The notes under the pieces were generated by a model that did no database searches, was not told the DNA's origin, and saw only the letters and a program-made list of their open reading frames with translations. Position numbers and translations under genes: made by a program. 64,000 nt of DNA from Ferruginibacter paludis (lineage in GTDB: Bacteria; Bacteroidota; Bacteroidia; Chitinophagales; Chitinophagaceae), in assembly GCF_030409685.1 (NCBI RefSeq), contig NZ_JAUFQJ010000007.1, positions 186,001-250,000 of the forward strand, given 5' to 3'. Below are positions 18,423-26,700 of the stretch, one piece after another (position 1 is the stretch's first letter; each line of letters starts with the position of its first letter).

Positions 18423-18608
18423 CTATTCACCTATTTGATTTAAAATTGCAGGTATACTTTCGGTAACTTTAAGTTCTTTATCAGAATAGTAAATGTAAGT
18501 TTGAGAGTGTCTTTCGTCTGCTTCTAAGTAGACGATTTGATATTTTGATATCCAAATTTCTCCGCCGCCGGTGTCGGTTGTTTTTGTAACTTTAATAAAG
18601 CTTTTCAT
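18423..18608 (-). CDS. Small hypothetical protein (61 aa)
   Basis: 61 residues, no signal peptide, mixed charge (IWISKYQIVYLEADERHSQ). No family recognised, but codon use looks protein-like, and it is followed on the same strand by other unknowns in an AT-rich stretch. The 279 bp before it (18144-18422) show no gene. Confidence 0.5.
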   Translation of the reverse strand: MKSFIKVTKTTDTGGGEIWISKYQIVYLEADERHSQTYIYYSDKELKVTESIPAILNQIGE

Positions 18609-18729
18609 TAGGTTTTTTGTTTTAAAGGGTTGATGAAATTAAAATTGATTTTACTCTGCATTACTACTAAGGAAGGTGTTTTATAGCCCCTCATATGATA
18701 ATATAACCATTTAGCATGGATATGCAAAA

Positions 18730-19149
18730 TTATTTTTCACCCGTTATCAAATTCTCATTGTACTTCGTAAACACAGAGCCGGTTCTCCTATATTTCATCT
18801 TCATACCTTTGACACAAAGATTGTAAATGCCATTTCCTGGCTGTTCGGAAAAACTTATGATTTTTACATCATCTAATTTGCATTCATTGTCTACCGAAAC
18901 ATACTGCTTCAAATCGTCAATGCTGGAACCGTTTGGCTTTAGCATTCTGTACATTTCCTTTGTACTTTTTGGTTCAACATAGTCTGAAGGTAATTGACAA
19001 ATTATATCAGTCTTACTGCTGTCTGCATATTTCCATGTTTTGTTTGCCTCAAGAATAACCTTCTTGCCGTCGGTAGTGGTTGCAATTATTTGACTATATA
19101 TTATTGAACTTTGAAAACTCAATAAAAACAATACTAAAAAATATTTCAT
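18730..19149 (-). CDS. Small secreted protein of unknown function
   Basis: 139 residues with a Sec signal peptide (1-19, ending IIYSQ). The start of the mature part (IATTTDGKKVILEANKTWKY) is a common opening of small Bacteroidota exported proteins with no known role. Two cysteines (near 51 and 90) and a third (near 111) could form a disulfide. No partner identified. Confidence 0.6.
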   Translation of the reverse strand: MKYFLVLFLLSFQSSIIYSQIIATTTDGKKVILEANKTWKYADSSKTDIICQLPSDYVEPKSTKEMYRMLKPNGSSIDDLKQYVSVDNECKLDDVKIISFSEQPGNGIYNLCVKGMKMKYRRTGSVFTKYNENLITGEK

Positions 19150-19404
19150 GATTTTTATTTCTACCTACTCTTTCGATATACAGTTTTCGGTTTCGCTGTT
19201 TTGATTGCAATATAAGGGTTGAATAGAAATGAAGATAGTCTTTCATATTTAACTATAGCAAATGTTTTTGTTTATAAAGCAAAGGCAAGTGTCGTAAAAA
19301 TTGAAATTCTTCAAAATTTAATTCTTGAACTCCTAACGTCTAGGAAGTGTAATTATTTCCGTCGAGGAATTGCATACAATTATAGTAAATAGGAAGAGTA
19401 AATT

Positions 19405-20079
19405 TTAAAAATCTTTAGTGAACAATATTTTGACTATTAACTTACCATATTTATTTATTTCTAACTGATTTCTCTTGTTGGGAATTTTCTCATCGTCTCT
19501 GTACATGAATGTTTGGCCATTTACTCCTTTGTTGATTAAAACTCCTAAGTTGTATAAGATATCTGTTTCAACATCATCAACTTGGCTTTGGCTTCCTTTA
19601 TAAATTAAAACAAGATTATGCAAGTCGGGAACATAACATCTATCAATGATGTTTGAAAGCTTTAGGAATGTATTGTAATCGATCTCTCCCTTAATACTAG
19701 CTGCAAATAATTTTCCAATAAGCTCAGCTTTTGTATAATCATTTAATTTATCCAAAATTAATAGTAAACTTTCGCCAACCTTTGTTTTGTATTTATCGTC
19801 ACCCGTTATTTTTTCAATAAATTTCTGGCGTTCATTAATCGGAATGTCCTTTACTTGGTATAAAAAAGATAAAACTTTTTTAAGAAAAATTCGTTCTTTA
19901 ATAGCAATGCCAATTTTAGTAGCGCTGATAATGCTCGAAACTATTGGCAAGTCTTTTAAAATACCATTTTCGAGTAGGCCGTCGATACCAACTTCCGTGA
20001 TACCTGAAGTTAAATTCGTTAGTTCACTGGAAATAATTGAGTTGTCAATTTGATTTTCAATATGATTTAAATTATTCAT
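19405..20079 (-). CDS. Hypothetical protein with central hydrophobic segments
   Basis: 224 residues. Residues 25-60 hold a Gly/Ile-rich, weakly hydrophobic segment (GILKDLPIVSSIISATKIG), followed by a mainly helical, charged part. No signal peptide and no recognised domain. Similar proteins appear as lone unknowns in Bacteroidota accessory DNA (from memory, unchecked). It lies 40 bp after the DUF4145-like gene in a visibly AT-rich block, so the two may be cotranscribed. Product may be membrane-associated. Confidence 0.6.
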   Translation of the reverse strand: MNNLNHIENQIDNSIISSELTNLTSGITEVGIDGLLENGILKDLPIVSSIISATKIGIAIKERIFLKKVLSFLYQVKDIPINERQKFIEKITGDDKYKTKVGESLLLILDKLNDYTKAELIGKLFAASIKGEIDYNTFLKLSNIIDRCYVPDLHNLVLIYKGSQSQVDDVETDILYNLGVLINKGVNGQTFMYRDDEKIPNKRNQLEINKYGKLIVKILFTKDF

Positions 20080-20119
20080 AAAATATTAACGCTATCGGGT
20101 TGACGTTTGTTTAAAGAGT

Positions 20120-20839
20120 TTATTTTCCTTTTGGCATGTCCTTTTCTACTTTACTTAACTCATCTCTAATTAATATCCATTTGATTGTTAGGTCAATTAG
20201 TGATTTGAGATCACTTAGCTTTTTCCCTTTCCATTTTTTTAAATAATGTGCTTGGTCATTACCTAGCCATAGGACTCTTATAGCTAAGAGTTTAATTTCA
20301 TCACTTGTCACATACTGATTAATGCAAGGACTTATTTGCATTTCCTTAATTTTTGAATGTTCTGTCTTAGGATGTTTTTTTAAAAGAAAATCTTTAATTA
20401 AAAACTCAAAGGCTTTTCTGTAGCCAAGTCCACAGATTTCATTGAGTCCATTTGCCTCAGCTGTTGATGCTTGTTCATAAATCTCTACAAATGCTTTTGA
20501 ATATTTAAATATTTCAGGTGGAAATTTAAGTTCCTTCTTCGTGATAGCTTTTGGTAAATGTTTTACATCCTCAGAAATCCCCTTTGCCCAATGTTGAAAT
20601 TGAGAAATTGTATCCTTCCAATTTTGTCTTAAGGAATGGGGCTTTTTATTGTTTACATAGGTTATCGTATTTAAATATTTTTCAGGCTCATACATTTCTA
20701 TTGAGAATGTAAAAAAGTCAGTTCTAAACTTTATTTGGAATTTCTCATCTTCTCCAACGAATTCAAATTGTTCTTCATCTAAACCCGATTCTGTTAGAAT
20801 GTTCTTGAGTTCTATCTTTTGTTTATTTGTAATTCTCAT
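20120..20839 (-). CDS. DUF4145-like protein
   Basis: 239 residues. The C-terminal 110 residues (EICGLGYRKAFEFLIKDFL, then IRVLWLGNDQAHY and LIDLTIKWI) resemble the DUF4145 domain, a HEPN-like helical domain often found in restriction-modification and other defence proteins or alone. The N-terminal half is a small unknown domain. The usual HEPN RxxxxH motif is not evident. It leads a short minus-strand run with the protein at 19405. A defence role is only a possibility. Confidence 0.6.
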   Translation of the reverse strand: MRITNKQKIELKNILTESGLDEEQFEFVGEDEKFQIKFRTDFFTFSIEMYEPEKYLNTITYVNNKKPHSLRQNWKDTISQFQHWAKGISEDVKHLPKAITKKELKFPPEIFKYSKAFVEIYEQASTAEANGLNEICGLGYRKAFEFLIKDFLLKKHPKTEHSKIKEMQISPCINQYVTSDEIKLLAIRVLWLGNDQAHYLKKWKGKKLSDLKSLIDLTIKWILIRDELSKVEKDMPKGK

Positions 20840-20992
20840 TTGGTAATGGGTGACGTTTAGGAGTGGTGTAAAATTTTAGCCAAAAGGTAAATATATAATA
20901 ATAAACGTCATATTCCGACTATCAAAATTCAAATCAACAATTAATGTAAAATTCTCGTATAGTGTGGGCAACCAGGAAATTTTTTCTTTATA

Positions 20993-21180
20993 CTAAGAAA
21001 CACTCGACCTCCGCATCGATAAAAGCCCCTCAACGGTATACTGGACAAGTGAGTGACACAACGATGCCGCCCAACGCTGTTTCAGCCCGGACAACAACAA
21101 TCCTAAGCAATCAAACATCCGGAACAATAAAAAAATCGCAGATGGTTGACAAAAGTGCGTAAGGTACGCAAATACGAATC
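20993..21180 (-). repeat. Dispersed repeat with GTGAGTGACACAACGATG core
   Basis: The core at 21045-21066, with the flanking CCTCAACGG and TGTTTCAGCCCGGACAAC, is repeated at 23230-23345 in the same orientation, so the two copies flank the leucine-rich-repeat gene. The ORFs read from both copies share GLKQ.WAASLCHSL and are repeat artefacts. The rest of the 20840-21259 gap shows no gene. Confidence 0.65.
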
Positions 21181-21201
21181 GTTGTATAAATCCACGCATA
21201 C

Positions 21202-21231
21202 AAAAACAGGCCAATCAATCAGCCTGTTTTT
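21202..21231. terminator. Intrinsic terminator, downstream of LRR gene
   Basis: Stem AAAAACAGGC (21202-21211) pairs with GCCTGTTTTT (21222-21231) around a 10-nt loop, with T-runs on both strands. It lies just past the stop of the minus-strand LRR gene and can work in either direction. A near twin is at 38742-38769. Confidence 0.75.
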
Positions 21232-21259
21232 TCATTACACCCGGATGTTCACCGGTGCG

Positions 21260-23155
21260 TTATTCTTTTATAAACTGCACCTTTTGTTGCTTGCCGTTTA
21301 CCGTGGTAATTAAAAAATAGGTACCGGTGGAAAGTGTTGCTACGTTGAATGATTTTTGATTGTCGCCGGCGTTGACGGATGTGGTTTTCTTATACACCGC
21401 CTTACCTGAAACATCATTAATAACCAGTTCAATGTTTTGTGCCTTCGCTGATGTTACCTGAACTGTCAGTACGGAAGCGACGGGGTTGGGATAAATTTTA
21501 ATGGCACTGGTCGTTTCTTTAAATATGATGTTGATGGTTTCGCTATAGGTAACAGCGCCGTTATCGTCAATTATTTTTAACCGGTAATAATTATTGCCGG
21601 TCGCAGGTTGCTCGTCTGTAAACTGGTAGCTGTTGCTGGCAGCTGTTTGCGGTTGCAGGTTTCCGATTGCACTAAACGTTGTGTTTACACTGTGTTGTAC
21701 AACAAACTCCCGGATGTTTTTTTCGCCCGAAGTTGTCCATTGAAGCATTACTTTTTTGCCTGCAGGCACAGCAGCAAAATGGGTGAGTTGTACCGGCAAT
21801 ACAACGTTAGCCGTATTGACGTAGAAACCGCTGAAACCCTTTACCGGGAAAGTGATGGCCCACCATTGATTGATGGCATCCCAAACAACCAGCGGGGTAA
21901 TCACCACGGTATTATTGCTTAAATAATTGCCGGGGCTGGAAGATCCGGTGTACTCACCGTGAAACTGCGTAATGCGGACGTTTCCATTGTCAACGCCGTT
22001 AACGGGCAACAGGGGAAGAATCAGGTGGTGGGACATTACATAAGTATTGTAGTCATCAAATTCGCTTTGGGCAAAATATAAGGTGACAGTTGCTTCTGCG
22101 GTTGCGGCATTTACGGCCGGCGTAATATCAAAATGTCGCTCAACGTAAGGTTGTTGATTGAATACTGTTACAGCGGTATCCACTGTTACCTGGCAAGACG
22201 TACTGCCGGTTAATGGATGTGTAACGCCTGTTGGTGCAATGGTGAACAACTTAGCCAGGCCAACGGTAATATCCTTTTTGATGGTATCGGTAATATTTGT
22301 AACAACGGTGGTAGTAGTGTCGCAAAGAATGGCGCCAACAGCAATGCTGTCACTCACCAGTGTCAGTTCGGTTGCTATGCTGTTTGTTGCTTCTGCATGG
22401 TACACACCTGCACTGGATGGCGTAAAACTATCATCACCAACAACAGTAGCCACTAAACCGCTGCCAGACTTATACCACCGTACAGTATCCCTGGCAAGTG
22501 TGCCGCCAATGGGTACAGATAGTTTTGTGCCTGAATTATAGATGGGAATAATATTCTGCGGAGTGTATACAAAAAGGCCTGGGTTTTTATACGCCAGCAC
22601 CATTTCCTCCATGCCATCGAAAGTAAAACTGTTGTAACTCAAATCAATAGTTTGTATGTTCGGCAACGTTGTCAGTGATACCGGTACTTTTCCTGAAAAC
22701 TGGTTGCTGAAAAGGTCCAGAAATGTAAGGTTGGTGAGTTTGCCCAACTCGGTGGGTAAGGGGCCGCTTAAATACCTGGCAATTATTTGCAAATGTATCA
22801 GGGCAGAAAGATTGCCGATCGTTGCAGGCAGGCCACCCATAAGCTCATTGTCTATTAATATGAGGGTAGTCAAAGCGCTTAGGTTTCCGATTTCAACAGG
22901 AATACCGCCGGTAAGATGATTGCCCATCATGGTAATACTGATCACCCTGTTACCGGTAACGCCAATGCCAAACCAGGTGCTTACCGGTGCCGTTGTTTTC
23001 CAATTGGTATGGTTGGTCCAGCTGTTGCCGTTGGTGCTATCATATAGCTTAAGTAGTGCAAGAGAATCCTGTGTGTTGATTGCCTGGGCTGAACTTTTTA
23101 AGCCATGACTTAAAAAAACAAATAGTACAACAAAGGGTAAAATGATTGCTTTCAT
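21260..23155 (-). CDS. Leucine-rich-repeat protein with T9SS sorting domain
   Basis: 631 residues from the ATG at 23155, chosen because it starts a signal peptide (MKAIILPFVVLFVFLS); the open frame extends 32 codons further up. The N-terminal third has plant-type LRRs (LTTLILIDNELMGGLPATI, LTNLTFLDLFSNQFSGKVP). Ig-like or adhesive beta regions follow. The C-terminus is a type A T9SS sorting signal (IYPNPV, LSTGTYFLI, ending VQFIKE). The protein is therefore exported by the type IX system to the cell surface or medium, probably as an adhesin or recognition protein. Flanked by direct repeats and a terminator. Confidence 0.88.
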   Translation of the reverse strand: MKAIILPFVVLFVFLSHGLKSSAQAINTQDSLALLKLYDSTNGNSWTNHTNWKTTAPVSTWFGIGVTGNRVISITMMGNHLTGGIPVEIGNLSALTTLILIDNELMGGLPATIGNLSALIHLQIIARYLSGPLPTELGKLTNLTFLDLFSNQFSGKVPVSLTTLPNIQTIDLSYNSFTFDGMEEMVLAYKNPGLFVYTPQNIIPIYNSGTKLSVPIGGTLARDTVRWYKSGSGLVATVVGDDSFTPSSAGVYHAEATNSIATELTLVSDSIAVGAILCDTTTTVVTNITDTIKKDITVGLAKLFTIAPTGVTHPLTGSTSCQVTVDTAVTVFNQQPYVERHFDITPAVNAATAEATVTLYFAQSEFDDYNTYVMSHHLILPLLPVNGVDNGNVRITQFHGEYTGSSSPGNYLSNNTVVITPLVVWDAINQWWAITFPVKGFSGFYVNTANVVLPVQLTHFAAVPAGKKVMLQWTTSGEKNIREFVVQHSVNTTFSAIGNLQPQTAASNSYQFTDEQPATGNNYYRLKIIDDNGAVTYSETINIIFKETTSAIKIYPNPVASVLTVQVTSAKAQNIELVINDVSGKAVYKKTTSVNAGDNQKSFNVATLSTGTYFLITTVNGKQQKVQFIKE

Positions 23156-23229
23156 GATGAACAGGTTAAGGTTTTGATAATGCAGCAACGCAATATATAC
23201 TAATTTTCTTATTAGTTTTAAACATGGCT

Positions 23230-23345
23230 CGACAGGCCTTAACTTCTGCACTCGGCATCAATAAAAGTCCCCCAACGGCATGCCGTAAAAGTGAGTGACA
23301 CAACGATGCTGCCCATAGCTGTTTTAGCCCGGACAACCCCATTAC
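23230..23345 (-). repeat. Dispersed repeat with GTGAGTGACACAACGATG core, second copy
   Basis: Core at 23287-23308, same orientation and flanking sequence as the copy at 20993-21180. The core begins about 130 bp upstream of the LRR gene start on the minus strand. Confidence 0.6.
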
Positions 23346-23406
23346 CAAACAAGCAAACATTTCAATAACTTAGTGTTTCATTGCCGCCGGGCTAAATAAT
23401 TTGATT

Positions 23407-25032
23407 ATGGATTTAGCATTTAACATGAACGAAGATGCCATGAAACTGGCGTATAGCCAGGTACGCCAAAAGCTGGAAACCATTTATGATGGGGGCGGAA
23501 AAGCCGCCATTAAAAAACAGCACGAAAGAAATAAATTAACCGCCAGGGAACGCATTCAATACCTCTGCGATGCAGGCAAACCTTTTATTGAAATGGGCGC
23601 TTTTGCCGGCTACGAAATGTATGCCGAACATGGTGGTTGCCCGGCCGGCGGAACCGTCAGCGGGCTGGGCTATGTCAGCGGACGGCAATGCGTTATCGTT
23701 GCGAACGATCAAACGGTTAAAGCCGGTGCCTGGTTTCCCATCACGGGTAAAAAAAATCTGCGCATGCAGGAGATGGCCATGGAAAACAGGCTGCCCATTA
23801 TTTACCTGGTAGATAGTGCCGGCGTGTACCTTCCGCTGCAGGACGATATTTTTCCTGACAAGGAACATTTCGGCCGCGTGTTCCGCAACAACGCCCAGAT
23901 GAGTGCTATGGGTATTACGCAGATTGCAGCCGTGTTGGGTGCCTGTGTTGCTGGTGGCGCCTACCTGCCCATCATGAGCGATGAAACATTGATGGTGGAA
24001 GGCAACGGTTCTATTTACCTGGCCGGTCCGTACCTGGTAAAGGCGGCCATTGGCGAAACGGTAGACGCTGAAACATTGGGCGGCGCCGTAACGCACACCG
24101 AAATCAGCGGCATAGCCGATTATAAATTTGAAACAGAACACGAATGCCTGGATCACATCAAAAAAATCATGGGCAAGCTGGCAAGGCCCGCCGATGCAGG
24201 GTTCGACAGGATTGCACCGCATGCACCGGCACAGGCGTCCAACGTTTACGGTGTGCTGAGCGAAGGCAATACCAAACCTTATGACATGGTGCAGCTCATC
24301 AACAGCCTCACCGATGCCGGCAGCTTCGATCAGTTTAAAGAAGACTATGGCAAAACGATTGTGTGTGGCTATGCCCGCATTGAAGGCTGGGCCGTGGGCA
24401 TTGTGGCCAACCAGCGGCTGATTGTAAAAAATAAAAAGGGCGAGATGCAACTGGGTGGTGTTATTTACAACGACAGCGCCGATAAAGCCGCCCGCTTTAT
24501 CATGAACTGCAACCAGAAAAAAATACCCCTCGTGTTTTTGCAGGATGTCACGGGCTTTATGGTAGGCAGTCGCAGCGAGCAATCGGGTATTATAAAAGAC
24601 GGTGCTAAAATGGTGAATGCGGTAGCCAATTCGGTGGTGCCAAAAATTACCATTATCATCGGCAACAGTTATGGCGCCGGCAATTATGCCATGTGTGGCA
24701 AGGCCTACGATCCCCGCTTTATTTATGCCTGGCCCAGCGCTAAAATTGCCGTGATGGGTGGGGAGCAGGCGGGTAAAACCCTGCTGCAGATTCAGGTAGC
24801 ATCGCTGAAGGCAAAAGGCAAAACCATTTTACCAAAAGACGAAGCAGATTTGCTGGATGAAATCATGCAACGCTACCAACAACAAACAACGCCCTATTAT
24901 GCCGCGGCAAGGCTATGGATTGATGCTATCATAGACCCGGCCGATACCCGGCTGGTGATTGCGGAGGGCATTGCTGCTGCGAATCAAAACAACCATATTG
25001 CTGAATTTAAAACAGGTGTCTTCCAGGTGTAA
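23407..25032 (+). CDS. Acyl-CoA carboxylase carboxyltransferase (beta) subunit
   Basis: 541 residues from the ATG at 23407 (a TTG at 23401 is also in frame). Two crotonase-like halves of a biotin-dependent carboxyltransferase: GGCPAGGTVSGLGYV, DSAGVYLPLQDDIFPDKEHFGR and GACVAGGAYLPIMSDE in the first, then DVTGFMVG, GNSYGAGNYAMCGKAYDPRF and WPSAKIAVMGGEQA in the second. The FPD.EHFGR string is closest to the methylcrotonyl-CoA carboxylase beta subunit, but propionyl-CoA specificity cannot be excluded. It moves CO2 from biotin to an acyl-CoA in the cytoplasm. The matching biotin carboxylase gene is not in the window. Confidence 0.9.
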   Translation: MDLAFNMNEDAMKLAYSQVRQKLETIYDGGGKAAIKKQHERNKLTARERIQYLCDAGKPFIEMGAFAGYEMYAEHGGCPAGGTVSGLGYVSGRQCVIVANDQTVKAGAWFPITGKKNLRMQEMAMENRLPIIYLVDSAGVYLPLQDDIFPDKEHFGRVFRNNAQMSAMGITQIAAVLGACVAGGAYLPIMSDETLMVEGNGSIYLAGPYLVKAAIGETVDAETLGGAVTHTEISGIADYKFETEHECLDHIKKIMGKLARPADAGFDRIAPHAPAQASNVYGVLSEGNTKPYDMVQLINSLTDAGSFDQFKEDYGKTIVCGYARIEGWAVGIVANQRLIVKNKKGEMQLGGVIYNDSADKAARFIMNCNQKKIPLVFLQDVTGFMVGSRSEQSGIIKDGAKMVNAVANSVVPKITIIIGNSYGAGNYAMCGKAYDPRFIYAWPSAKIAVMGGEQAGKTLLQIQVASLKAKGKTILPKDEADLLDEIMQRYQQQTTPYYAAARLWIDAIIDPADTRLVIAEGIAAANQNNHIAEFKTGVFQV

Positions 25033-25116
25033 GGCGCTATTTTTTATATACCGCTAGCGCAAAAATTGTTATTTTCATGCCGTTGTAAATGGCCGCTTTA
25101 ACCATAACAAACATTT

Positions 25117-25920
25117 ATGAAATTATATCTGTTGCATAAAATAATAGTTGCCAGCATAGCCGGAACGCTGGCATTGTCTTCCTGTAAAGACGACCGTTAC
25201 CTGGCAACGCCGCCACCCATAGTGGATCATTCTTCTTTTACAGAATCTTTTGATACGGTAGATGCGGCCATTGCAAGAGGTTGGCATATCATCAATAAAA
25301 GCGTTCCGCTGGGTCCATCGGTTTGGCGGGATGGCGGCACCATTCCTGCGTTGTTTTCTGCCTACAGCAACAAGGGCAGCAATGCCGGTTTTATCGGCGT
25401 TGATTTTTTATCCACCAGTGCGCCGAAGGGTATCATCAGCCAGTGGCTGGTATCGCCGTCGGTGCTGATGCAAAATGGCGACCAGATTATTTTTTACACC
25501 CGATCGCACAAAGTGCCTGGTTATGTAGATGACAATCCGCTCGACAGTTCGGATTTTGCCAACCGGCTCCAGGTGTGGGTCAACACCCAAAACGACAGTG
25601 CCGAACTGGTGGGCAATGGAGAAAGCACCGGCAGCTTCACCCAGGTAACCGACCCGGTCATTGACATCAACCCCAACCAATACGAGTGGCACAATTCGCC
25701 CGGCACCTATCCAATTGATGGTGGTCCGCAAAGTACGGCGGAAACAATCGCACAAGCCTTTCCGACCGGGTGGACAAAATTTGAAACTAAAATCACGGGC
25801 CTTACCCAACCAATAAATGGCCGGTTTGCCTTTCGCTATTTTTTAACCGAGGCCGGCAACGGTGGAAGGGGTACTGGTATCGGGATTGATGAAGTGCGTT
25901 ATATCAGTATCAGTAAATAA
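25117..25920 (+). CDS. Lipoprotein with choice-of-anchor J-like domain
   Basis: 267 residues. A lipoprotein signal ends LALSSC (Cys23). The mature region (FTESFDT, GWHIINKS, then a jelly-roll-like set of beta strands ending GIGIDEVRYISISK) fits the choice-of-anchor J / cleaved-adhesin domain of Bacteroidota surface lipoproteins. Likely ligand or carbohydrate binding at the outer membrane. Monocistronic by spacing. Confidence 0.75.
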   Translation: MKLYLLHKIIVASIAGTLALSSCKDDRYLATPPPIVDHSSFTESFDTVDAAIARGWHIINKSVPLGPSVWRDGGTIPALFSAYSNKGSNAGFIGVDFLSTSAPKGIISQWLVSPSVLMQNGDQIIFYTRSHKVPGYVDDNPLDSSDFANRLQVWVNTQNDSAELVGNGESTGSFTQVTDPVIDINPNQYEWHNSPGTYPIDGGPQSTAETIAQAFPTGWTKFETKITGLTQPINGRFAFRYFLTEAGNGGRGTGIGIDEVRYISISK

Positions 25921-26068
25921 AAATGTTGGTCCGGGCTAAGGAGCTACGTGGGGCATTGTTGCATCGCCCTCTTGTGCGTTTTAATCTTTTGGCAACGCTT
26001 GTTCGATTTGTATTAGTATTCTGTTATCGTAACATCTCCCTACACAATTCTTTTGCCGAAGGGTTTGC

Positions 26069-26262
26069 TTTCTTTTTGTCTTGATACAAAAAGAAACAAA
26101 AAAATCAAGGCTGCGAATAAAAAGGCTGAAATTTTCAGCATAGCCCTAAAATCAACGAACTCGCCGGAAAAGTTTAATACTTCCCAGTCTGTGCTGGCTC
26201 AAACAACGTTGATTTCTTAACGGTCTATGCTGAAAATTTCTAGCACTTTTTATTCGAGGCCG
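26069..26262 (+). repeat. Long-hairpin repeat, copy C
   Basis: Leading hairpin TTTCTTTTTGT / ACAAAAAGAAA (26069-26079 / 26086-26096). Long arms CGAATAAAAAG (26114-26124) with CTTTTTATTCG (26246-26256); GAAATTTTCAGCATAG (26128-26143) with its perfect 16-bp complement (26225-26240); and AAATCAACG (26149-26157) with CGTTGATTT (26207-26215). Arm sequences differ from the 4.6-kb copy, yet pairing is perfect. Confidence 0.8.
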
Positions 26263-26349
26263 TTTGAAGAGTACAGGATGCGTGGAGCGGGCACATGAAA
26301 TTTGCGGGCTTAAAAGAATTGCGAAAATTTAAGACGCTTCGAACAATCC

Positions 26350-26500
26350 TTCAAGTTGAACACAGTAACTGGATAAGATGCCTCTTTCGCTTCTGTCCCG
26401 CCCGGGGCGGGATTCAAAAAAATGCGCAGCAATATTTTTTTGCAAGAGACGAAAGCAGCAGCGTCGCAGTTACGCAGCCCCGCCGGCGGCAGAGGCGAAT
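26350..26500 (+). repeat. Cloverleaf-like structured repeat, copy C
   Basis: Outer stem GTAACTG (26365-26371) with CAGTTAC (26467-26473). Junction stem CTTTCG with CGAAAG. Arm 1 is TCCCGCCC-CG-GGGCGGGA. Arm 2 is AAAAAAAT / ATTTTTTT around GCGCAGCA. It lies downstream of the long-hairpin copy, as at 10 kb. The overlapping short ORFs are artefacts. Confidence 0.75.
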
Positions 26501-26573
26501 CCTCCAGTAGACAACTGTTCGGATTGCGGCGGAGTGGGCAATATAGACTCTCCATTAATTATACGCTGCAAAC

Positions 26574-26690
26574 AACCCCGTCAGCGGTTATAAACCCTGA
26601 CGGCGGTTGACATAGACTGCGGCATTATTTTGGAAAAACTTTATCCAACCGCCGAGGGGCTGAAAGCCGCCGTTCGGGTAGCGTTATACC
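26574..26690 (+). repeat. GC-rich CCCTGACGG repeats
   Basis: 26574-26610 nearly repeats 6288-6324. A second, divergent member (AACCGCCGAGGGG, GCCGCCGTTCGGG) follows at 26650-26690, next to the stop of the minus-strand TrmN6 gene. No gene was found in 25921-26700. Confidence 0.55.
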
Positions 26691-26700
26691 GCAATCAATG

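Noticed and set aside
20993-21214. 73-codon minus-strand ORF, similar to the one at 23166-23360
   Set aside because: The similarity comes from the shared dispersed repeat, not from a protein family.
23536-24582. 348-codon minus-strand ORF
   Set aside because: Antisense shadow of the well-supported carboxyltransferase gene.
25034-25060. Terminator after the carboxyltransferase gene (GCGCTA / TAGCGC)
   Set aside because: Only a 6-bp stem with a long loop and no T-run after it.
26295-26610. Several overlapping ORFs of 62-81 codons on both strands
   Set aside because: They cover the cloverleaf and GC-rich repeats; ORFs in several frames at once are expected from palindromic DNA.
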